Origin: Prostheceraeus crozeri
Lineage: Eukaryota > Platyhelminthes > Polycladida > Euryleptidae
Assembly: GCA_907163375.1 (NCBI GenBank)
Contig: CAJQUW010003176.1
Coordinates: forward strand, 62,001 to 126,000
DNA: 64,000 nt
Direction: 5' to 3'
The notes beneath the pieces were generated by a model. It saw only the letters and a program-made list of their open reading frames with translations, did no database searches and was not told the DNA's origin. The number at the start of each line of letters is the position of its first letter. Position 1 is the stretch's first letter. Made by a program: the position numbers and the translations under genes. Positions 52,436 to 64,000 of the stretch are shown piece after piece.

Positions 52436-54119
52436 TGTAGATGTCGTTGGTTTGTGAAGAGAAATCAAATCTAACAATGACAGATATATAGACATCACTA
52501 ATGCTTTCCTTTAGCATTGTGTTGGTACGTATGGCTTTAGTACATAAATCATACCACAGTTGAAATGACATACGAAAAGCATACAAATCGATACAAAAAT
52601 AAACCAAACATTATTTTGGTATGCATCCTTCGTATGTGATTAGTAGCGAGAGATTTACAGTGTAAAGTCAGGAGAACATCCATAAAACGTGTTTTTATAT
52701 TCTATCTGATAGGTATCTCAATGGTCTTAAAGTCGCTACAATTTATAAATTTGTCAACGACGGACATTATCTGAGTCATACATCAAGGAATTATTTGCCA
52801 AAACCCCAAATCTTTGATTACTAGGTGGCAGCATCAGAATATCAGAATATCAGATGTTTATTTGCAAAACAATTTGCATAAACATTGGTAAACAATATGA
52901 GTAACTTTGAGTAAACATGATGTAGCACAAACATCATAAATGAGAGGAGAATGAGAGGAGGATACACCTTATGGATAAGTCTGATTAATTCAATGAATTA
53001 GCCAAGCTAGCAGATTCCCGTTAATTGATTGTAAACCACATCTATATTTTGTTTTATATGTATTCCTAATTTTCCGTCATTCAATCCTGAAGCTAAATTA
53101 ATTAATGTTACTTTGAGGATCAGCCACGAAGAATATGCATACTGATAAATATCAATTTACAAGAAACATGAAAAATTCGAATGATTTATATCTCACCTGT
53201 AAAAGAGCAGGAACTTAAAGAAGAGGCGAAATCCAAAATTGTGGCTGATCCTCGGGAGAAATTATTTGTTCAGTAAACCATTCAGTAGGTTCGTATAGTT
53301 CAACTGAGACTGCATCGATAGCAGTCGGTTAAATAACAGCATCTGAATACTTTTCACTTTCTGATAGTTGGCCAGACTTGATACTTTACAAAATCAATAT
53401 TGATGTGCATTGTCTAGCCGTCTGCAGTAAATGTTCAGTGTAATAAAACGAAGTCTAATCAGATCAATTCTAATGATTGTCCCTAATTTCGCTGGCCAGT
53501 GTTGTAAACTATGTTATAAATTTCATTTCGGTTGGCTTTAAGTCACACATAATGGCATAGAAATCAGCCTTTGATATGTTTGTCATGAAAGGTATATTCA
53601 ATTGTCTAATCCACAGAATTAGATTGTTTAATTGTATCACTTTGCTAGAAGTGCAAACTGATTCAAACAGATGTCACATGCAGGAACTTAATAAGTGGGC
53701 AAAAAGAAATTTTTAATACCTTATAGAGATAGGAAAAATAGTCGTGCGTCGCTTGCGGATTGCTCTGAATTCCTTCAAAATGCTCCGATCGCCACGATTC
53801 CTTCAGATTCGAAGAATTCAGATCATTACGCAAAAGTTTTCTCGATAATGTTGGGCCCTCCGATCCTTTTAAAAAAGTTAGCAGGCGCATGAAAAAACGC
53901 TCACAAACTTCTCTGTAGGACTTGACATCAACTGTGTCTCTTTGCTGTGTGATCCGGTTGATAACAGTCACTGAAACTTTGCACAATTTGGCGTGTTTAA
54001 TGTTGAACTGGCTGCTCATTGTTCGATTGCTATGGTACTTAGTCAGGAGATTGTGCCATTTCATTTACATGTTCCAATGCTTCCCTTCTAGTCAAACGGA
54101 AGAAGAGACGACCTGTCTA
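52436..54119. other. host sequence, possibly with eroded LINE 3' region
   Basis: No supported gene to about 53660. From 53660 to 54064 a GC-richer stretch has a 133-codon minus-strand frame (HAKLCKVSVTVINRI...). I cannot place it; it may be another eroded transposon. Confidence 0.35.
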
Positions 54120-56110
54120 ATTCTATGGTCTAATCAATTCATATCGCTGACATTCAACGATGAAATGAAATAGATCTTCTGTCTTTTCAAGATTGCATGA
54201 GGTACATGAACATTCTTCAAATAATCTGCTGCTTACGTTTCTATATTTGTTTGTTTGAACTGCCAAGTTGTGGCTACCTGTTCTGAGTTTTAAGATGGTT
54301 CTGGTTACATTATTTTCTGCGGATGCATTCAAATAACATTTTGTTTCACAGCTAAATTGACAAATTTGGAAATAATCAAGTCCATTCATGCTATTTTTAG
54401 CACTGTAAATCCACTCTAAAGTATTCTATCAATTGTGTATCTATTGTCTTAATAGATTTCAGTTTTTCATCATGACTTTGATTATCCCACAAGTCTTGCA
54501 AATATATTTTAGTTAGTAATTTTCAAATCCTATAGCACCAAGTATTTTTAAATTGCTTTTTCGTCAATATTCTTGTAGATGATGCTGTATAGCTTTTCAG
54601 CTAATGATAATTTTTTGCAGTGCAAGATTCTCATCCAATAATGTAAGGCTGCCTTATAAAAGTGATACTCAATTGGTTTTATACCAAATTCACCAATTAT
54701 ACTATAAGTTGCTGTTGTGATTTTCAGATGACAAAATCTTTTGTAGGATTGCACTTGCAGCTTATTCAATTCTTTCAAATTCAAATGATGACAGAATTCG
54801 GCACAGTGCTTTATTTGAGAAAGAGTTAAGATTTCAAACGCATCTTTTAGTAAAGTTCCATTGACATCTCCAAATTCCTTTAAAGTTTTGCTTGTTAAGT
54901 ATGATGACGTTTTACCCTTCTTTTCTAATTTCTGAATATGCTTTTTACTATTTAAAGATATCCACATACCTAGGTACTTATATCCGCCAACAACATTGAT
55001 AATGTTCATAGTATTATGTATTTCTATGTTTTGTATTTTTAAGTTAGAATTCTTTATCGCAATTTTCGTTTTGTCATAATTAATTTCCAAGAAATTTTCT
55101 GTGCAGTAATTTTGCACTAACTTGATTTGTTTTATCAGTCCATCTTGTGTTTCACTCATTAGCAAAATGTCGTCAGCATAGATCATAGCTGAAATTTTTA
55201 GGTCTCCGATTTCGATTGGGTTGAGACGTTCCAGATTTTTATCAAATGTTGTTGAAAGGTCGTTCATGTATATGCAAAATAACGTGGGAGACAAGCTATC
55301 ACCTTGCGGGATTCCATTCTTTAATCCAAAAAGTTCACTTTCATCACCATTATAAAGTATTCGATATTTTTTTTCAAGAATATTAGTGATTAAAGCTGAT
55401 AACTTATCATTCGGAATTGTCCTTTTCAACTTTCGTATTAGTTTTAATATTGATATGGAATCAAAAGCTTTTGATATATCGATGAAACACAAGAAGAGTG
55501 GACGCTTTTTATTCTTATAAATCTGTAGTATTTCATTTAATACCATGATGTTGTCTAGGACAGAATTTCCTTTAATGAAGCCGGTTTGAGACGGATGCAT
55601 GATATCGTTTTCGTTTAGCCATTTAATTACTCTATTGTTTATAACTTTTGTGAGAATCTTTTCTAAATTAGAAGAAAGATTTATACGCCGGTAAGACTTT
55701 AAATCTTTGATATTTCCTTGTTTGTATATTGGTGTGATCCAACTTTCTTGCCATGGAATTTCACAGGAAATAAGTAAATTGTTAAACAAATGCTTTAATA
55801 CATCCTTCGCATCATTTAGGTTCATCTTAAACATTTCATTGGTCAATCCATCTGGGCTACTAGATTTCGAATTCTTAGCTGATATTATAGCATCTATTAT
55901 TTCATTATCGGTAAATTCACAGTCAATTTTTTCATTTAAAACTTCTGTCTCTTCAGTGTCATGTCAACTGTTGAGTAGTGCCATTTTATTCGTGACGGTT
56001 TTTTTGATGTCAACAATTTCTATTTGTAATCGAAATTCATCTGCTGTAAAATCTTTTGCACATTTGAATGCTTTTTTATCTTTGTTTAGAAGTACACTGC
56101 TACAGTCTAG
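54120..56110 (-). mobile_element. LINE (non-LTR retrotransposon) remnant
   Basis: A 5'-truncated copy reading leftward: the reverse transcriptase (to 54548), an eroded linker, then a C-terminal Cys/His segment near 54123-54389 (ILKLRTGSHNLAVQTNKYRN ... CSCTSC ... HFIVEC). Several frameshifts and stops lie between 54390 and 54548 and upstream of 55846. No endonuclease domain is left in the window and no poly-A tail is visible. Confidence 0.85.
54548..55846 (-). pseudogene. LINE reverse transcriptase, long open fragment
   Basis: 432 codons. Ordered reverse-transcriptase motifs: WITPIYKQG...SYRRINLSS (motifs 0-1), HPSQTGFIKGNSVLDNI (2), LFLCFIDISKAFDSI (A, residues about 117-131), NGIPQGDSLSPTLFCIYMNDL (B, 178-196), MIYADDILLMSE (C, YADD 223-226), NYDKTKI and GGYKYLGMWIS (D/E). 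Upstream in another frame, FTDNEIIDAI...SPDGLTNEMF extends the fingers. The active-site residues are intact, so the copy is only moderately old. Clade not assigned. Confidence 0.88.
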
Positions 56111-56115
56111 TGATG

Positions 56116-57626
56116 ATAATTATGTCCAAATCTTGGACCCAGACCCAAGTAGGTATTAAAGAATGAAGGGGCATCACACAAAAAATCAAATAAAAGCAGA
56201 GTACTTTTTTATGACTAAAATGCAACTTAGATCCACAAACTCACCCAGAAACACAAGATAACTGCAGTCTGACGCATTTGCGATCATTTCTGTTATATTG
56301 TCAAGCACGTATTATTTCCACTCAATTAAGATGCTTGTTATCAAATATTCATTCCTTTTGATATCCAACTTGCTTCATACTACTTATAGAATGGCTTCAT
56401 CTCGTACTAGTACTAGTAGGCTACTTCACCGGTACTAGTAGACCTATTATTCGATGATTTTATAATGTAGCTTTGTAATGTCATGCATAAGTGATTTCAT
56501 GATTATATTTCAAACGAAGGAATTGTGAATATGTATGGGGATATGAACAAGTTAGTACAATACTTATACTTAAAATAATGAAATATCTGCTGATCAGTAC
56601 ATTGACAGTGCAATTGTAAACTGGTCATTTGTTTTTCAGCGACATAATAGAAGTCGTGTAGCCTCGCTAAATTTCTTTTAAACATATCTATGCAGCAAAA
56701 ATCAACAAAAACCTGTTTCCGCAAGAGGACTACACTAACCGTGCTACAGTGGCTTTGTCGGAAAATTTGCCTTTAAACATATTGATAGATGTCACCCGGA
56801 AACAGTGGTTACTGTAAGTAACCAGCAATTTCAAAATTTGCATATTTTGTTAATTAATTTAGCAATGTTACTTTTGCCAAGGGGTTCGGTTCTGATACCA
56901 TGCTTCATCGACTTATGTGAAACTAACAGTGTTTGGCTCTTTGGAACAGGCGGGTCGTATTCACCGTTGAGATCAGAAATATATTTCAGGTATTCCGATT
57001 CAGGGCAAAAGGATTTGATTCTTCTTCATATATCCTCCCACCGTTAGAATTTTCAGAGTCATCCTTGAGCAATTTCCTCTCGTCCAGTCTCCTCCACGCA
57101 TCGAGTTGTTGGCAGCGATAAAAATTAGAGTCCATTTAGCTCAATAAAATATCCACAGACCTGATAGTATCACACGAGGTCCCACAAATTTTCTACTCTA
57201 GATTTTTGATTGACCTGATTTTAAGACAGGAGTGCATTAACTAAAAAAACAAATTAAAAGTGACCATGAACACTAATGATGTAAGGTATTTTATGCTTGG
57301 GTCTGAATGGGTTCGGCTTCAGACCCACACCCAACAGAAAATTGTTGAATTCCAGAGACCAAAACAGATCCAGACCAAAATATTATTTCTGCTAGGGTCT
57401 ACAAACCTTTTGCGCCAATTGTGACAATTTCGACTAAATCTGACAGTCTAATCCTGTCAAAAGGTTTGAGTACGGTACACTATTGAGTTAATGATGATGT
57501 TCTAAACACCTCATGTGTATGACAATGGATATCATCAAATTCTTCATATAGTTACAATTATTCACTATCGCCTAACTCGTTCTGATGTGGACCATTAAAC
57601 GTAGTAATTTTGTCTTTCACTCCAAG
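56116..57626. other. host intergenic or intronic sequence
   Basis: No supported gene. A patch of CTAGTACTAGTA repeats lies near 56402-56445. Confidence 0.35.
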
Positions 57627-57741
57627 AGATGGAATTCCTTAATCAAAAGAAGAAGATTTTACTCTGAACTAGACCACATGCTGAAAGAGAAACCGACGAC
57701 TAATACGAGGACAAGGATGAGGATTCGGAACACTAAAATTG
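57627..57741 (+). CDS. candidate basic exon of a host gene
   Basis: 115 bp after a pyrimidine-rich acceptor (TGTCTTTCACTCCAAG). Open frame RWNSLIKRRRFYSELDHML... with a Thr/Arg-rich end, finishing one base into a codon at a GGTAAGAG donor (57742). The phase would fit the acceptor at 60658. Low complexity and short length keep confidence low. Confidence 0.3.
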
Positions 57742-57747
57742 GTAAGA

Positions 57748-60657
57748 GTGACGCGAATTTGAAAGAGTAATCAAATGACATCGCTATGCAAAACAAATGA
57801 ATAAGAAATTTGTTTGCTTGAATCTGTAAAATAAAATAATTGAAGCAAAATATATCTTCATGGCAACACCTAATTTAATGGAAAATGTTGCTTACTATAT
57901 TTCTGGAACACTAATCGAAGCGCTTTGAAAGCGGTTTAAGTACACTGTAATCTGGCACCTCCTAAAGCGGAAGAAATCTGCATCCTAAAGCGCCACACAC
58001 TAAAATTTCAGAAGGCTAAGTTGAATTAGTAGGCTAGCATACTGAAGAGAACAATAACCCTTAGACGTAAGCATCTGCATAGAGGAGAGCGTGAGTCACT
58101 GCTTGCCAGACAGCAGGAACGCTGTCGCATAACATTAGCTGCTATTGAGGACATCATAAGTTCACGTTGCTGTATGTATACGTGAATCATTCTCCGCTTC
58201 ATCTCATCGAGGTTATGTAGCTGGCTTTGACTTCGAGTGGCAAGTTGACTTTCCGTCAGTGATATTGCAATTAAATTGTTCATTGAAATTATCTGTTGAA
58301 GTTGTGCAGCAGTAAATTGCAAATATATGGGTATCATGATGTCATACCATCTTTCCCATCAACGTCGATCGAAATGCTGGATAAATGGAAAAGAAATATA
58401 ATGACTTGAAACCAATCTGCATTCTACATTTTCTCGTGATAGTCAATCGTGACAGATATAATGATCAATCTGGTTCATCAATTAACGTCAGCTCTGAAAA
58501 ATGAGGTGAGTTTCCTGTTGCTCTGATAGCCTATTCGAAAGAGCTGTAATGCATGCATGCTGTATAGCACTAATTTAAATCGAGTCTGCGACTTCTGTAG
58601 TTAAAATGCCACTTTTCATAACGGGACTAAATTAATTCTTGCGAATAATGCAAATTATAAATTTCAAAAAGCTGAAAAGTTTTGAAGTAGGCATATATTG
58701 TATTTGTCAATTTCATGCATTCATTCGCGTTATCTGTGCTCGGTGAAGCCTCTGAGAAGCAAATGCGCATTCTTAGAAACTGCGCAAAGTACTCATCTGT
58801 TATAAGTGGCGTGTCCAATAAGGTTTCCGAACGAAGGTAGAAAAATAGTAGATGCACGCATGTGAAGGGTTAATTGAATTAGCATATCAAGTTTAGGATT
58901 CAATGCAAAGTTCTAAATGCTTTGATGTACACATGTATCATTTATGTGTGGTCAATTATATTCAGAATATTCGAAAATTCGTTTATTTCAATGAATTTTA
59001 ATAGAAATACAACAATCAATTCTGTATTTAGTTTATTGGAGGCACAAATTAGTTGACTGTAACCTGCTAATGTAGCCATTTATCACTAACTGTCATGATA
59101 ATCTTTAGTCAGATAATAGTATAGACATCGAAAAAATGCAATAGACGACACTTAAGGATGTAAGGATGTAGTAGAAATATTGTCTTCAGTCTTTCCTGAT
59201 TCATACATTTAAGAAGAAACAAACATCTTTGTAAACATATGCTTAAAATTTCTCATTCAATCTTTTAAACGTTTTTATCTAATCTATTAAAATTCTGCTG
59301 CTATATACTCGTAGTTGTGAATTCGTTTAATAAATACTCATCAAAATATGTGAAATTCCGGATGTTGAAATATGGGCCAACGGACTACTGAAAAATTAGA
59401 ACTTCTATACTTCTGTATAAAATCTTCTGCCAATAAATATCCTTCTTCTCAGTATTCAAATATCCGCGGTTTTTCTGCAATGTCCAGACACTATTGGATG
59501 CAAACGTATTTTTAATGCACGGCGTTAAGTGTTCGACTTCTATAAATATTCAGTCCATCCTGTTGGCTACTTTTAAAAGTAAATCCATTTTAGCAATGAA
59601 AGTCTCTTTCATACTCTATTCATATTAGTCATTATTATTAAGTTCTCAACGTAGCATGATATCAAGGCGAAAATAGACTCCAGCACAAATAAGAAAGACT
59701 AAACAGTCATCAACACAAAAAGAGAAGATTAATTAATTAATATAGAATGTTTCTATTCTGTAAAAATACATGATAAGGTAATTCTGATGGCAAGAAAATG
59801 TCCGCCTATTGAATGGAACTTTTTTTTTAATAAAATCATCTCATGATCAGCATATCATGCTGGTTTCCTCAAACGAACTATACTCACATAAAACCAAGAC
59901 CTCTGACGTTGAACAATTTCAGACGCCTTCAAAATGTCTATTAAATCACCCTAGAAAAGGAGAAATTCCATTTTTTTATTTTTATAAAATTTCTAACGAC
60001 GATCTTAGGCCATATAAGCCACACCAGTTATTATTTCTGAAGTCAACTTAGCTCATGCATGTTTGGTAGAGACCTGTGACGCTCATATTGTTTTCATCTG
60101 ATTAATAAGTACGGCCACTTGTTGTCGACACATAGCAGTTTGCAAGACAGTGCATGCTGTCTGAAGTGGGAGAGTCAATAAGAAACATGTGCAGTATTGC
60201 ATTAGAACTTTCAAACGAAAGTTAGTTCCTGTGAATATGGATTATTAGTATAATATGTGCTATTTTTTGGAGATCTGAAACTAGTGAATTTCCATAATCT
60301 GTAGAACATCGAATAACTAACAAAGGAGCCAATTTTCTGCAACAAGAGGTTTCAATCATTTTATCAAATACATGTGCATGTATTCAATTCAGCATTGATA
60401 AATTATATTATCTAGGCGTATATCAAAATAGATAGCGTAATAAAAATAATTAAAAAATACGATATGCTCTGTGTATGCATGATTATAAGAAATTCTATTT
60501 TTTTCAATTGTCTGTCAAATCAAAAACTTCGAATTTTTGAAGAAATATTAACTTGTTCAGCCTGCTGCATGTAGCATGTAGATCCTTGTATCTTAAAGTT
60601 AATTATTTTCTTCCTTTCACTCCATAGTTCGTAACTAAAGTTCCTTTTTCTTTTCAG
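57748..60657. other. host intergenic or intronic sequence
   Basis: No supported gene. A GC-richer stretch at 58026-58337 is open on the minus strand for 103 codons and partly open on the plus strand, with Arg-rich ends. It may be an eroded transposase, but no motif is diagnostic. Confidence 0.35.
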
Positions 60658-60725
60658 CAATCATCTCGACTGGAATATCAGTGAATACTAATATATGGTG
60701 TCCAAATATTATATATGTGCTTTGA
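60658..60725 (+). CDS. candidate terminal exon of a host gene
   Basis: A strong acceptor (TTCCTTTTTCTTTTCAG) is followed by 22 codons (IISTGISVNTNIW...) to a TGA. The long AT-rich stretch after it contains AATAAA near 61142, as a 3' UTR might. The two-base entry phase fits the donor at 57742. Confidence 0.28.
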
Positions 60726-62113
60726 CGGATGCAGCATCTATGCCATCACGGTACATGCAGTCTTGTTTCTAACGTATAATCTCCAACGCAATCGACAGTA
60801 CTTGGCCACCGTAGAAACTACTGGAAGGACTTCTTCGTGTGCGTCACATCTTCACCAAGATCAGTGCAAAACTCTGTGAATTTTTTTGGTGCCATAAATT
60901 ACTTTGAATTCCTTAGTTTCCATCTTTCTATAATAATTCCTTGATGATTTCCATGATGTTTCAGAGCTGCAATATCCGCTAGTTTAAATCGTAATTTACT
61001 TGAACAATAATAGAGATTGATTTGCATATCTAGCACTTGATTGTTATTCGATATTCGCATCTTGAGACTCTATTTGTTACTTTATCTTTATTGCAACTGT
61101 TGATCTACGATTTCACACATGCTTTTATCTACATAATTCTGTAATAAATATCCTGCATGTTTCTGACATTTTTTACTGTCCCGACACTGATTATATTATG
61201 TAGCATTTGTATTTATTTCACCGAAAATTGCGTGGTCAGGCCAAAATTTTCATTGTACATGTATACATGAGATTTCGCTGCATCTGTTACATAAATAGAC
61301 CTGTGATTGTATTCAATTTGGTACTGGGTGTCAATTTTATAAATTTCAAGTGAATTTCAGTAAAGTTTGTTTTATGTATTCGAATTGTACAACACTAATA
61401 TCCTGTTCTCTTGTATAACAGTACTACAGGGGTTAAAGGGTTCTTATTTCTTCAGAGGGTTGTTTGTAAAGCAAGAGATAAATATTGAATGAATTAATGA
61501 GAGCTTTGTCTGCAATAAATCTCAATGCGTAACCCGTCTATTGCTGAATAAAGATAGTAGTATGCATTGTCATAAGGGAAAAGTAGAATATGGCATTGAA
61601 AACATGTTTTAGGTGAGAGGCTAGCCTTCTAAAAGGCGCATGCTTTAGGATTTTTTTATTAGTTACGAATAGTGTCTTGCTTTAGGAGGTGATTCAGCTC
61701 GCTTTAGGAGGTGCTGGTTTACAGTGTAGTAGACATACTGCTCTCCGTGAAGAATTCACCACAATACAACAAGCGATAGTTGATTCTCTAATATTTAAAA
61801 TTTCGAGTCAATATGAAAGTCTCCTTACTAGTTATACACATTTCTTTCTGAATATTTACGTTGAAGCTGTCGGTTTTTCGGTTTATGAATTTCAAATCTC
61901 GCTTTCATTTATGGTTGTTTATTATCTGATTGTTTATGGTTATATTGCATTTTTTCCCACACATAATAACTGTTCGATGACACACTTTGTGTTCAAGCAA
62001 GATATACTTTGACAACTTTTTGGGAATTGAACCATACACAAATGCTAGATTGAAGATTATCTGGTCTCTAAAATGGTCTCCCGACGACTGGTCAACTATG
62101 TCCTTTATTTGTT
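60726..62113. other. possible 3' UTR then intergenic sequence
   Basis: AATAAA-type signals near 61142 and 61545. The 107-residue frame at 61689-62012 begins with a short duplicated phrase (GCTTTAGGAGGTG twice) and has no domain. Confidence 0.35.
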
Positions 62114-62431
62114 GGATTAACTGCAAGTAATGCCAAGAAACTAGAGCTAATCAGAAAGCGGTGTCGCCGGATCATCTGCAATTTGGATTGCGGTTGTGAT
62201 ATTCTGGAGGATCCATCATTCCGACGAGCTAAACTTTCTAGAACAACCGTAGAGAAAATCATAGAGCCCAACAACATTATTCACGAATCAGCACCTGAAT
62301 CTTTGACCAGAACTGGCCAACTTCGGATGCCGCTATGCAAATCAAAAAGGCGAGCCTCTTCCTTTTTCAATCTGCAATCGGGCTGCATAATCTATGTAGC
62401 TGAGCTTGTCAGTCATGCTATTTTACATTAG
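62114..62431 (+). pseudogene. LINE 3'-terminal coding remnant
   Basis: 106 codons reading LTASNAKKLELIRKRCRRIIC..., then DILEDPSFRRAKLSR, then RTGQLRMPLCKSKRRASSFF. This is the pattern of the C-terminal end of CR1/L2/Jockey-like non-LTR elements (NAKKLERLQKRALRII ... LR.RR ... FPRRTRR..SFFP). No reverse transcriptase remains upstream. An AATAAAGG lies at about 62450. Strongly truncated copy. Confidence 0.6.
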
Positions 62432-62964
62432 TAATTGTCTATTATGAAGCAATAAAGGCATTCATATATTTCATGCAAGTCTTCTTCAAATTTTACTGCT
62501 TACAATTCATTGATAACTGTAATATTATCAGCTTGCGAATATTATAGGTACAATATATGTGACCTACAATGGAAGTTAATTCACGATATTTCAATTGCCG
62601 CTGCATAGAGTAAGTACATAGGCTTGGTGGGTAGGCTGTCGACTCAAAAAATGTCATCATACAGTGAAAATATTTATATCAATAGATTCAGTTTTTTGCG
62701 CGGAAATTAAGCTGATTATCAAGGAAATTTCATGAACCACATTATAATGCAAGTCTTCATCGAAAAGTTACACTGACAGTGACATCTGTTATTTGTCCGT
62801 GCATTCATTCTGTTGCCTATGAAGAATACCGAAATATTGGGTGGTACAAAAATTTATTTTTATTCCTGAGAAAGCCAGTGGCAATTGATTCAAAATTACA
62901 ACAGGAATGGTCTCACTACAACTTATGGAACTAATTCATCTAATATTGGTGACACAATCTGCAT
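62432..62964. other. host sequence, nothing recognised
   Basis: No supported feature. Confidence 0.3.
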
Positions 62965-63240
62965 AGGAGATTTTCAATGACGCAAGTTTGACGCAGAAAA
63001 CCATTTTTACTAACTGAATTCGTCACTTCAGATGCGTGACGTGACGCAAGTCGGTATTTATGACGCAAATGGTATATTAGACGCAAGAAGTATATTTGAC
63101 TCAAGCTGAAGTAAATGAAAATTGAAATCAGACTTTTTGACGCAGTCCGTATATTTGACTCAAATTCATGAAATAAATTCTGAAAACTTCCTGACGCGTC
63201 CGGACAATTTGACGCATTTGGTATATTTGACTCAAAAACG
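62965..63240 (+). repeat. cluster of TGAC(G/T)CA motifs in a degenerate repeat
   Basis: About eleven TGACGCA or TGACTCA copies, three of them in the phrase GTATATTTGACTCAA. Spacings of about 20 and about 60 bases suggest an old minisatellite with a unit containing one TGACGCA and one GTATATTTGACTCA. Confidence 0.65.
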
Positions 63241-64000
63241 ATCGATAATGCAATGCAGTATATTGATATCTAAATATGCGGTCAGAAGTCCTCTCAACAA
63301 TTTTATGTATCGAATAAAGCGCTTATCTCAAAAGAACAAGTTAACATGGAATCAAATAGGCCTATATTATATGATGCCCAAGATTAACAATCTTAGTTCA
63401 GATAGCGGTTCATGGTAAATTTTACACAACAGAAATTAAGCGATCACGCTTCCTTCTAATTCAATGTTATCCGCTGTTAGAATTATTTGGCAAGAGAATT
63501 TGCTCAAAGTTTCAGAGATCATCACACTATAAATGAGCTAATCGCAGGAGTAATTTTCTGTCATTCATCGTGGAACATTCATCATAATCGAAATATAATT
63601 TGCAGAATGTTCGAATCGATTAATTAGAAAATTACCATCTCATGTCAAGTAATGAGACCGGAAAGTTGACACTCCGTTTATCAGGAGGGCAACGGCATGA
63701 CCTGAATAGTAGACCTTGACTACATTCTTTGACTTTTATTCAAGGGATCGTCAAGTAGGCATGTTATTCCTTGAAGATGCATGTAACTGGAGGAAAGAAT
63801 TGAAACTGAGAAAATTGTTTAGGTCCAATTTTTGGAATGTGAATTTAGCAAGGATGTGGAGGGGAGCACAGTATGGAAGTTACAATATCCGAAAGCAATA
63901 GGCCTATTGTCAATAAGAACATTGTAAAGGGATAAAACAACAGAGCATTTATAGGCCTTACACCAAGTGAGGAAAAGTTAGAGGAAAATCTTGGCAACAA
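63241..64000. other. host sequence to the window end
   Basis: No supported gene. The 61-residue frame at 63716-63901 has no motif. Confidence 0.35.

Noticed and set aside
53663-54064. 133-residue minus-strand frame as a Tc1-type DNA-binding domain
   Set aside because: Only a vague helix-turn-helix-like pattern; no GRPR or catalytic motif.
55707-56159. 150-residue plus-strand frame
   Set aside because: Antisense of the LINE reverse transcriptase.
58026-58337. Possible Harbinger-type transposase fragment
   Set aside because: Arg-rich ends are suggestive, but no catalytic motif or terminal repeat is visible, and both strands are partly open.
61689-62012. 107-residue frame as a membrane protein gene
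   Set aside because: Hydrophobic because of T-rich DNA; begins inside a short duplicated phrase; no homology recognised.
1-64000. tRNA and rRNA genes
   Set aside because: Reading both strands I found no tRNA B-box/A-box pair with cloverleaf and no rRNA-like segment. A covariance-model scan would settle this; I could not run one.

Overview
The window is animal genomic DNA. It holds long AT-rich non-coding stretches with eukaryotic splice and poly(A) signals and several classes of animal transposable element: Polinton/Maverick, piggyBac, hAT, Tc1/mariner, non-LTR retrotransposons and foldback MITEs. There are no rRNA or tRNA genes, no CRISPR array and no bacterial-type operons. I cannot name the species. 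The repeat mix suits an invertebrate.

Positions 1-1194 are host flank. Positions 1201-26555 are one Polinton (about 25.4 kb), bounded by a perfect 6-bp target duplication (AACAAA) and terminal inverted repeats of about 600 bp (left) and 745 bp (right). The left arm has GC-rich tandem repeats, a TATA promoter, a long leader intron carrying a 373-bp tandem repeat, a coiled-coil gene, a small minus-strand gene and protein-primed DNA polymerase B. The middle has two fibre-like paralogues, two PC4-like proteins and a TATA-binding-protein (TBP) homologue. The minus-strand virion block follows: protease, major capsid protein, a basic virion protein, chromodomain integrase, a PW-type protein, packaging ATPase and a small core protein. 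Near the right end are a RING protein, a stand-alone copy of a polB N-terminal domain, a DEDD exonuclease and an OB-like gene. The last is split by a nearly whole 2.6-kb piggyBac transposon (22384-24958, TTAA duplicated). The Polinton is a fossil with roughly six small breaks plus the piggyBac insertion. Its inverted repeats are still about 97% alike by eye, so it is fairly young.

The most interesting reading is that the Polinton carries its own transcription-initiation kit: a two-repeat TBP-like saddle protein next to two PC4-like proteins. It also shows two promoter classes. The putative early or replication genes have TATA boxes (with CCAAT or CRE sites) and leader introns, in two cases with exon 1 ending exactly at the ATG. 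Six other genes carry an ATGCAAA element 22-39 bp before the start codon.

Positions 26562-64000 are host DNA with almost no protein coding. Recognisable items are a 1.25-kb hAT element with a near-perfect 8-bp duplication, a 369-bp hAT MITE with a perfect 8-bp duplication, several palindromic foldback elements (two with a hammerhead-ribozyme-like core), relics of mariner/Tc1 transposases, two LINE remnants, and an array of TGAC(T/G)CA motifs near the end. A handful of short, GC-richer open segments flanked by good splice signals (28.5, 36.9, 49.9, 57.6 and 60.7 kb, plus strand) may be exons of one or more host genes. They are offered at low confidence.
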